Shown: positions 56,038-64,000 of the stretch, one piece after another
Position numbering within the stretch: the first letter of the stretch is position 1
How the letters are laid out: each line of letters starts with the position of its first letter
Assembly (NCBI GenBank): GCA_015847255.1
Contig: JADLZK010007776.1
Span: forward strand, 1-64,000
Reading direction: 5' to 3'
From: Hyparrhenia diplandra
Lineage: Eukaryota; Streptophyta; Magnoliopsida; Poales; Poaceae
Length of the DNA stretch: 64,000 nt
The notes under the pieces: generated by a model
The model's input: only the letters and a program-made list of their open reading frames with translations
The model's database searches: none
What the model was told of the DNA's origin: nothing
Made by a program: the position numbers and the translations under genes

Positions 56038-57879
56038 CTGACTAAGCTAGTAAATAATACAATGCAACAAAGCAGTAAGTTTAGTTGCTTTTTCTTGCAC
56101 ATTCTCTATCTGCACTGCCCAACGAGCAGGGTGTGCCACCTCTGGAGCAAAGAGCTGCTATGGAGGGCGAGCGATGCAATCATAGGAGCCTGGTCGTTGC
56201 AGAGGAAGGAACGTTGCCTCCACGAGAACCTAAAACAATGGCATCCTCAAGTTACCACGATGGAATTTACGATGGAATTTTGCATAGCTTTTCTGTCCAT
56301 GCGGTGAGCTCGAGAGACAGTTACCTCTTGTTGTATCACTAGTTGGAAGCGCTCACCATTTTGTTGCTGATGTTGACGTGCTAGCCATCTCGCCTGTCTC
56401 TAAAGGTCACCAAGAGAAAAATGAATTATATTGGTTTTAATATGCACTCAGCAAGAATTAAATTATTCTCCCAAATCAATAAGCTAAAATCTCCTGCTAC
56501 CTGATTCCAATGCCAAAAACCAACGGTCTTTCATCACTAGTTTTAGTTGAACATTGTTTGCCTAATCCATCTTTATTAGTCTGAACAAAGTCTAGTACCT
56601 AAGATCCTATGTAATGAAATTGAGCCTAGAAATAATCCTATACAAGAGTACTGAAAATGATACAAATGGTAGGCTTGGAAAACAAATCATCATATCTAGG
56701 TCCATGTTTCTACACATCATTAATTCAGAAGAAAGGGATATCTGACATATTTACATGATAAAGTAATCAAAAAAACTACACTAATTCAGGTAGCATGTAA
56801 ACTTAAGTAGCACGCACAGGAGCATATATTGTGCTAGATCTAAAATATGGTATCATTTAGAATGTTGGTTCTGGCACTATTATCAAAATTGCTAAAATGT
56901 GCACACTGACTGAACCAACAGGTTCTGAATATGAATGCAAACCAAAACTGTGGAATCTAGTAAGGTTGATTTACGAGAATTTAGTGCATGGTTTACAAGA
57001 ATCTGCCTTGAATGTGAATTACTATAATCCATGCCTTCCTATCCTTGTGAATTTGACATGGTTTACGAGAACTTCATACATGATTTACTAGAATCTATGC
57101 CCTTGGATGAATAAGATTTACTCTATATTTCTCTCCTAATATCTCTTTTCTCTCCTATCTAATTGCAAGCGCCTTTGCATCTATGCAAGGCCAAATTGTT
57201 TTCAATCTAGAATAATGATGAAGAATAGTAAATATCTGCATGAGAAATTGAGAACTCACCAAGAGAATAAGAAAACGATTGCTTGTTACTATCTTTGCTT
57301 CCATCTGTACGGATTGGAATCTAATGTGGCCAACAGATCTGCAAGAATAAACACTATTTCAATCTACGGGAGTCACCAACTGCTAAAAAATCAAGATGGC
57401 TAATTAGACAACATAAAAGATAAACCCCTGCACAGTGGCAAGCTTGCAACAGCAGTTGTTGATCCGGTAAAGAAACATCGTGACCATCTTACCATGGTAA
57501 CAATATTTAAGATAATTTGACATGATACAATAAAGTTACTACATTGCCAAAATGATACAATCAAATTACTGTAAAATGTATAAAAATTTACACTAAAAAA
57601 ATCTACAGCATGCATGGGAGCTTTCTTGATAGTGTAGATGCCTACAGAGGCACATTTTCCAGCAATTCAAGTGATTGAAAAATCAAAACTGAACTAACTT
57701 AAAAACAACATGGTGACCAGAATCATGAGCATTGTTTACCACAATGCTGTGATCAAAGTTATTTTAAACTGATGTTCAATTACTAGAATCCAATGTGCAG
57801 GAATTAGAGAATGCCTTCAGTAATTTACCATAACTTGTACTGTTGGTTACGATAATTCATTATCAGAGAATCACCAAAT

Positions 57880-58780
57880 CTGTGCATCGTCGTGGAATTT
57901 AGTGGACGCCATTGCCACTGCTGGGGGTACCGTGGGGAGGGCAGGGCCGCTGACGAGGTCGACGCTGTGGAGGTCCCCGTCGGTCACGCGGTGCAGGTCG
58001 ACGCCGCAGGGGTGCAGGAGCCGCCGGATCTGGGCAAGGTGACGGCGTAGGTTGCCGTCGCAATGTAGTCGGTTGCTGCTACCGCCGCCTGTACAGGAGC
58101 TGTCGTGGCTGGGCACCATCCGGGTGGTGCTGGAGCCGTCGTGGATGGAGCGCTTCTCGTCGTGGGTGCTGTGGCGAGTGTCGCCATCACTAGTTGGTGA
58201 CCTGCGCCGCGCCGGTGTTGGAGGACACACGCCCCCACGGGGACGCCGCCGCTAGGAGGTGGGAAGGACGCCGGTACTTCGATTGCAGAGGACTCGACGC
58301 TACCGCCACGGGGATGCAGCAACCGCCGCCAAGAGCCTCCGCGCGGGACAGGCCACCGCCCGTCGGGCCGGCGCAGCCGCCAATCGGTAAGGATGCGCCT
58401 GCGGAGCCGCCAGATGCAGATCCACGCATGGGCAGGGGAGCCACCGCCGCCGCCTCAGATCCACGCATGGGCAGGGGATGTAGCAACGCAGGCGCACAGC
58501 TGGTCGGTGAGGAGGAGCCAGCGCGATCGCGTGGTGCAGATTCACACCGTGGGCAGGGGAGCCAGTCGCTACGTGTATGCTCGTCGAAGGCAGCGCATCC
58601 TCTGGCACCGCTTCGTAGAGAGCTCACCGTCTCACGAGAGAGAGAGAAAGAAATTAGGAAAATGTGCTGCTTGTGAGGAGAGAGACAAATTAGGAAGGCG
58701 AGTATATCAAGGAGCATTGAATCACTACATGCACATGCAGAGGACAGCGGAGTCAAATGAATTAAATGGGTGAACGGACT
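57880..58780. other. GC-rich block with ORFs on both strands
   Basis: Overlapping frames on both strands (the longest 198 codons, minus). CAGATCCACGCATGGGCAGG is repeated at about 58418 and 58457, with a weaker copy at 58539. Composition differs sharply from the AT-rich flanks, which suggests captured genic DNA, but no domain is recognisable on either strand and the long frames are what high GC gives by chance. Confidence 0.4.
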
Positions 58781-58857
58781 AGTCATGTTGGGCTCGTCGG
58801 TCGGGCTCGGAGCTTTGGGTCCAGCTACAAAACATAAAAATTTTATAGCCAGCTATA

Positions 58858-59450
58858 ACATAAGGGTCACGCTGGCGCTGGGACGTCCTACCATCCTCAG
58901 GCCCATCGGACGGTGTCAAGTAGAGCCCACGAAGGAACTGACCCGTTCCCGTCGCGTGCTGCTCCGCTCGAGCCCCGTTTCTTCCCCACCGCACGAGCCC
59001 GGCTTCCTCGGCGCCCGCGCCCGTCGCCAGCGAGCCACTCTGCCCCTTCGCGCTCTGCGCGCTGCTCCGGGAGGAGGTCTCCCCGCCTCCATCGCCCCAG
59101 CTCGTGGTGCTGGCGAGCTCGGCCAGCGGCGCGCGGAGCAGCGGCGAGCGGCGAGCGGCGCGCGCGGAGCAGCGGAGAGCAGCGCGCGTGGATCGAGCAG
59201 CGGCGTGCGCGCGGAGCAGGGCGAGCCTTCCCCCAAAGTCCGGCGAGCTGCGGCGCGTCGAGCGGCCAGCCTAAGGAGCAGCGGCGGCTCGCTGGCTTCG
59301 GCGAGCTACGATGGCGCAAGGCTGGGTGGCTCGAGATGCTAGGGCGAGCAGCGAATATTGAGGCGACGGGAGCCTCATCCCCTACATATCATTTCCCATT
59401 GTTTTATTATGAAATCCGCAGCCCCGGTGCTCATCAGATGATTAGGTGAA
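58858..59450. other. Second GC-rich block, no recognised gene
   Basis: 58900-59345 is very GC-rich with CGGCGAGC/AGCAGCGG-type short repeats. Open frames on both strands (up to 190 codons) are Ala/Arg/Ser-rich low complexity. It could be a promoter and first exon remnant. Confidence 0.35.
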
Positions 59451-59873
59451 GCCGCTTTGGCATCAGAATGGGTTGAATTGATTATGAAATGGATAGTGCG
59501 GGTGTCACTAGCGTCTCGTCGGAGTACCTGAAGAGGATGCTATATGTATCATCTCATTACTGGCATTAGATAGATGAGTATGTAAGTTCTGAAAATCTTT
59601 TGAGCGCATGAATTGCTGGAGGATAATTGGTTGGTTCAAATGTAAAAAGCAATGTGAAATTACTGAACGATGAATAACTAAATTACTGGCCTGTTGTTTA
59701 GTAGCGCTCTCTCCGTCTTTGGATTAGTTTAATGATCAGGGAAAAACAATCAAAATACCCCCTTGTGTTCTGTATGCCATTTTCCGAGACTATAATCGAA
59801 TGAATAGGTGAAATTACAAAGGCATACAAATATTCTTTATATTTGTGTTAAAGGCATTGAAAGAACAGAGTTG
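59451..59873. other. AT-rich interval with a direct repeat into the next element
   Basis: GAGACTATAAT.GAATG with flanking TATGCCATTTTC occurs at about 59767 and again at about 60086 inside the left arm of the next element. No coding sequence seen. Confidence 0.6.
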
Positions 59874-62800
59874 AAGTTGTAGTCTTATTTTCTTCATCAA
59901 AATGAGTTCATAGCACTAGGTCATATAAAAAAAATAATAATAATGTATAGTATTTTACATTGACATTATTCGCTGCTGCTATCAAAACACCATTATTTAT
60001 GTTATATAATTATAGTTTTGCACTTGTGTAGTGGGTAATCATTGTTTTACTCATTCAAATATTCTTTATACATGTTATGTATGCCATTTTCGAGACTATA
60101 ATTGAATGGATATGTCATTTTACAAAGGCTCAATGTAATTTAATTTCATTATGTTGCATTTACCTCTATTTTTATGTTGCGTTTACTTGAACCCCTTTGT
60201 TACATCTCAAGTGTTCTTATGAAACGTGAAGATTTCCCCTTTGCATCATCTGTATTTCCTCTAATGAAACATCCTAGTGTACCCTACTGTTTCAAGTATA
60301 CGGATTGTATGTTGCTACTAGTCTGAATTAGTCGTTTCATCTCAAAATGTGGTCATTTAACTTGATCATTTCCCCATTGTTACGTATTTTATTGTTCACT
60401 CCTTATAAGAAGATGTTACGTAGGACCGCAAGAACCGGATTTGTGACCTTTAATGAAATTAGTTGCCATTGCAACGTCATTTCGATGTAGTTAACACACG
60501 CGTACCATTTATTACTTGCAACAGCGACTAAAACTAGTTAAACATGTCATTAGAAGCATTGCAACATCCTATGTGAGTAGTTGTAAGCAGTCCAAATAAT
60601 ACCAAGTTCAACACGGTCCAAAGACGCAAGCATGTAATAAGATATGAGTGGTTGCATAAAGAATAGAGGCATATAAGATGGGCTCCAAATATTTCGAAAC
60701 AATGAAAAAAAAAGTGATAAGCAACTGGTAAAGTTGAACATCACTGCAACAGTAGGGTTCAAGAAAATACAACAGAACGCTATGACCAATGCAACATGGA
60801 CGATCACATCATAAATGGCATAGCCGGGTGCCTAGAAATATCATTTTAACAGGTTTCAATGATGACGAAACTCGATACTGATGTAATCATATTCATTGTT
60901 CAAGTAGGAAACGGTGACAAGCAACTTGTAAAGTTGCATTGTCAACACTGCAACTGTGCAACAGTATGGTTCAGGTACATGCAACAGACTACAATCACCA
61001 ATGCAACAATGCTGATTCCATAACAGGTTACATCCAGAGATCCGAGGGCAAAGGTTACATAGATGACAAATGCCACATGTTTATTACTTGTTCAAGTGCT
61101 ACGTAAAGACCACGCAAGACAGGGGTCCGTAATGAAAGCCTCGGCCGGACACCTCGTTCATAGGCTTATAGGATGATTGACGCAAAGAACAAGCTTCCTA
61201 TAGTCGACCATGTCGACACGAAAAAAGAAACAAAATGATCAATTGAAAATGGGCTGAATTGGAAGAAACAAAGCCAACTATGAGCAATGGAAAACACAAA
61301 CCTTGTCATTTGGCATAGCCATCTTACGCCCATTCCATATTTTGCATATACAACATCGCAAAGAGGCCATAGTCATCCCTAAAAAAACAAAAAACAAGAA
61401 GGTCAATGTGTATACATGAGAGAAGAAATTAGGATTCACAAAATCAAAACAAGAGGTGTCAAGAGAATACATACAAGTTTTTTTTGTGTGTCGGGTAATC
61501 TATTGGGTAGTCCCACTTGAATGTTTTTACATCACGCTTGAGAACATTGGATGAATAAGCATCAAGTCCAAAGTTTGCAACCTGCAATGCACAACATGGT
61601 TAGAGGAAGGCAGTCATGCAACAACCACATAAAACATAAGAGACATTTCAAAACGGCTAATGCAACATGGAAGGGGGTGTACAAACATGATTCTCGGTGG
61701 ATATATATGCAAGTGATATGTTCTCAAAAGGCCAAGGCGATCATGCAAATATATAGACTACGCAAGACCGGCATGAAATCCAAATATATATAAACAAAAG
61801 GCGGTCATGCAACAAGCACATAAAATATAAGAGACATTTCAAAACAGCTATTGCAATATGGAAGGAGGTAAACAAACTCACTTCGAGGTGGATCTTTTAG
61901 CTAATGGTGGTACAAGCTTCAACTTATGTGCTAAAAATCTATGATATAGCTCCTTGGTCTATGGGTCTATCTTCAGCTTCTTGGCTCGCTTACGATATAG
62001 ATTCAAAGCAGCCCGCCTCTTCCTATTCTTCTTGTCAAATGAGTCTGTATTCATCTCCTTATCATCACCATACATCATCAAAACATAAAACACTCATATT
62101 TGGAACCTACATCTTATATGCCTCTATTCTTTATGCGACCACTCATATCTTATTACAGTCGTCTTTGGGACCGTGTTGAACCCGGTATTATTTGGACCAT
62201 TACAACTACTCACATAGGATGTTGCAATGCTTCTAATGACATGTTTAACTAGTATTAGTCGCTTTGTTGCAAGTAATAAATGGTATGCGTGTGTTAACTA
62301 CATCGAAATGAGCGTTGCAATGGCAACTAATTCCATTAAAGGTCACAAATCCGGCCGCGGTCCTACGTAACATCTTCTTATAAGGAGTGAACAATAAAAT
62401 ACGTAATGATGGGGAAATGATCAAGTTAAATGACCACATTTTTGAGATGAAACGACTAATTCGGCTAGTAGCAACATACAATCCGTATACTTGAAAACAT
62501 TAGGGTACACTAGGATGTTTCATTAGAGGAAATACTGAGATGATGCAATGGGGAAATCTTCACGTTTCATAAGAACACCGAGATGTAACGGCCGAGGTTC
62601 AAGTAAAGCGCAACATAAAAATAGAGGTAAATGCAACATAATGAAATTAAATTACATTGAGCCTTTGTAAAATGACATATCCATTCAATTATAGTCTTAA
62701 AATGGCATACATAACATGTATAAAGAATATTTGAATGAGTAAAACAATGATTACCCACTACACAAGTGCAAAACTATAATTATATAACATAAATAATGGT

Positions 62801-62913
62801 GTTTTGATAGCAAAGGCGAATAATGTCAATGTAAAATGCTATACATTATTATTATTTTTTTATATGACCTAGTGCTATGAACTCATTTGATGAAGAAAAT
62901 AAGACTACAACTT
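59874..62913. mobile_element. Element with about 820-bp terminal inverted repeats
   Basis: Left arm 59874-60692 (starts AAGTTGTAGTCTTATTTTC) and right arm 62096-62913 are inverted copies of almost equal length with scattered substitutions. The spacer of 1.4 kb has internal direct repeats: TAAAGTTG, CTGCAACAG-type blocks at about 60716 and 60914, and CATAAGAGACATTTCAAAAC at about 61640 and 61829. Arms this long suggest a Mutator-like or foldback DNA element. I did not find a 9-bp duplication at the edges, so the boundaries or class may be wrong. No transposase is evident. Confidence 0.75.
61890..62058 (-). pseudogene. Lys/Arg-rich coding-like segment in the inverted-repeat spacer
   Basis: The minus strand from about 62058 reads MNTDSFDKKNRKRRAALNLY, continues RKRAKKLKIDP, meets one stop, then runs on as TKELYHRFLAHKLKLVPP. 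The dense basic run resembles a nuclear localisation signal and the codon content looks coding. I cannot name the protein. It may be an exon of a captured gene or of the element's own lost transposase. Confidence 0.35.
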
Positions 62914-63866
62914 GAATCAATAATATAGAATGCGTAGTAGATCACATAACCTAGCACTCTCCCCGCTTGTTTGAGTAACCTAGCACCCTCTCTTGATCTC
63001 TCCCCTCACACCGTAAAGAAGGCGGCGCTGCTTGTCGGTGCCCATGCTAGCGCGCCCGGACACTATTGCAATGCCAGACGTTTATCTCCAAAGAATTTTG
63101 CTCCGGCGAACGTCCGCCGCATAAAAAATATGCAGATTATTGAAGTAAAACCTTCTTACACGATGTGGGAGGGTTGTGAAACATCGGTGTGTTTCTTGTC
63201 GTTTCTTGTTGCTCGATGTTTCAAGCATTTTGCATCAGCTCCACAAAATTTTGTTGATGCATATTTCTACATCAACAACCTGCATATATCGATGTTGCAA
63301 ACAATATTATTAGATGTCTCTAAAGCTCTATTTATATGTTTCATTGGTACAAACATGAAGACAAACCTAAAGTGCAACTACCGCTTGATGCTTCACGTTC
63401 TCACATTCTATGTTTTATTGCTACAAGCAGGGAGCTACTTCAACAATAGACTTTGAGGAGAAACATAGAATGTGAGAACTGCATATTTTAAATCCAAAGC
63501 CATTAACATCAACTCGGCGCAGCTTTGTTTCAGTTCATGTTTCAGTTTTGTTTCAGTTCATGTTTCAAGATCGCTCATGTAGTATCTTTCAAGACTACTT
63601 AGTAGCTTCCAAAGAAGAGCATGTTCAATTATTTTGTTCAAAGATTATCTCATGTATGTAGCAATAATGGAATCATGGACTACACCATATGAACATAGTA
63701 ACACAAAGAAATACATTTACAATTCCACACCAAGTTGCTTTTGAAACTCATGTTGCAAACTTCATAAGCACATGTCTCATGTTCAATAATCATATGTTTC
63801 CATTTGCAATCTGCTATTCACTAATCCTAACATAGGTTAGGAATAAGTTTGAATCATATGCCTTAC
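62914..63866. other. Unassigned AT-rich sequence
   Basis: A 161-codon plus-strand frame at 62971-63456 has no recognisable domain and an unlikely composition. TGTTTCAGTT-type short repeats lie at 63523-63567. Possibly intron sequence of the exon-like segment to the right. Confidence 0.3.
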
Positions 63867-63993
63867 CTCGGACATGCCATGCACGCTCCTAGAAGCGGCA
63901 ACCCGCTCCATCTCCAAAGATCTAGCTCGAAGCACCTTCTCCATTAGCCCGAGCCTAATAGAACATATGCATCTAACTATCCCGACAAGATAA
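63867..63993 (-). other. Exon-like segment with splice donor
   Basis: The minus strand encodes RLGLMEKVLRARSLEMERVA and ASRSVHGMSEV, then CCGAG|GTAAGG, a strong donor-like site (GT at 63866-63865). The sequence is helical and charged. It is open from a TGA near 63996. No family recognised. It could be the first exon of a minus-strand gene whose 5' side lies outside the window. Confidence 0.35.
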
Positions 63994-64000
63994 GATCAAT

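Larger units (their letters stand above)
55468..58857. mobile_element. Candidate TIR element with GC-rich cargo
   Basis: GTAGCTAGCTACAGAATTTG at 55513 and the following TATTCTGTAGCC pair, with mismatches, with the complement of 58821-58857 (TAGCTGGCTATAAAATTT and TTTTGTAGCTGG). Between them lie AT-rich sequence with repeated TTTACGAGAAT motifs and a GC-rich block at 57880-58780. No transposase is visible and no target duplication was established. An alternative is two unrelated copies of one small MITE. Confidence 0.35.

Noticed and set aside
58770..59449. 190- and 178-codon plus-strand frames
   Set aside because: Ala/Arg/Ser low complexity in a very GC-rich block with equal frames on the other strand. 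Kept only as a composition feature.
62971..63456. 161-codon plus-strand frame
   Set aside because: No recognisable domain, unusual composition and no promoter; probably a chance frame.

Overview
This is repeat-rich plant nuclear DNA, almost certainly from a grass. The case rests on its element content: a Stowaway element with CTCCCTCC ends, LTR-retrotransposon gag and Athila-type ORFs of grass type, L1-type LINEs of the grass zf-RVT kind, CACTA ends with short subterminal repeats, and a MITE family with a GAGACGAATCTTTTGAGCCT core. I find no intact host protein-coding gene, tRNA or rRNA. No open frame has the family match, codon continuity and start context expected of a living gene. The window reads as nested transposable elements, probably pericentromeric or intergenic.

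Layout. 1-8357: minus-strand Athila-like Ty3/gypsy element (LTRs, tRNA-Asp primer site, gag, protease, Athila-type 3' ORF) with no recognisable reverse transcriptase or integrase. 8358-18822: degenerate minus-strand L1-type LINE, split by a plus-strand 3.8-kb non-autonomous LTR element (9542-13347) with target duplication CCATA. 18823-23032: low-copy island with two diverged copies of one segment. 23042-25544: Mutator-like element with a 9-bp target duplication, carrying a nested foldback and four copies of a MITE. 25554-27963: Stowaway, CACTA remnants, an LTR-like fragment. 27964-34114: minus-strand solo LTR with a plus-strand solo LTR (31835-33346, duplication AGAGG) inside it. 34115-35867: CACTA 3' part. 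36361-48118: plus-strand solo LTR of the same family (duplication GGGGT), split by a 5'-truncated LINE (37247-38877) and a 7.5-kb LARD-like element without coding capacity (39495-46969, duplication CCGGT). 48404-49680: copia 3' fragment, minus strand. 49681-55450: gypsy LTR fragment split by another solo LTR (52493-55349, duplication TATAC). 55468-58857: candidate TIR element with GC-rich cargo. 59874-62913: 3-kb element with about 820-bp inverted arms. 63867-63993: exon-like minus-strand segment.

How the parts relate. Order of insertion can be read from the nesting, and five of the target duplications flank LTR structures exactly. Non-autonomous forms (pol-less Athila, LARD, solo LTRs, 5'-truncated LINE, foldback elements) predominate, so mobility would depend on relatives elsewhere. 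Differences between paired LTRs cluster at CG/CHG contexts, so methylation-linked decay or long-read base-calling error probably explains some of the frameshifts. Coordinates of ORF breaks should be read with that in mind.
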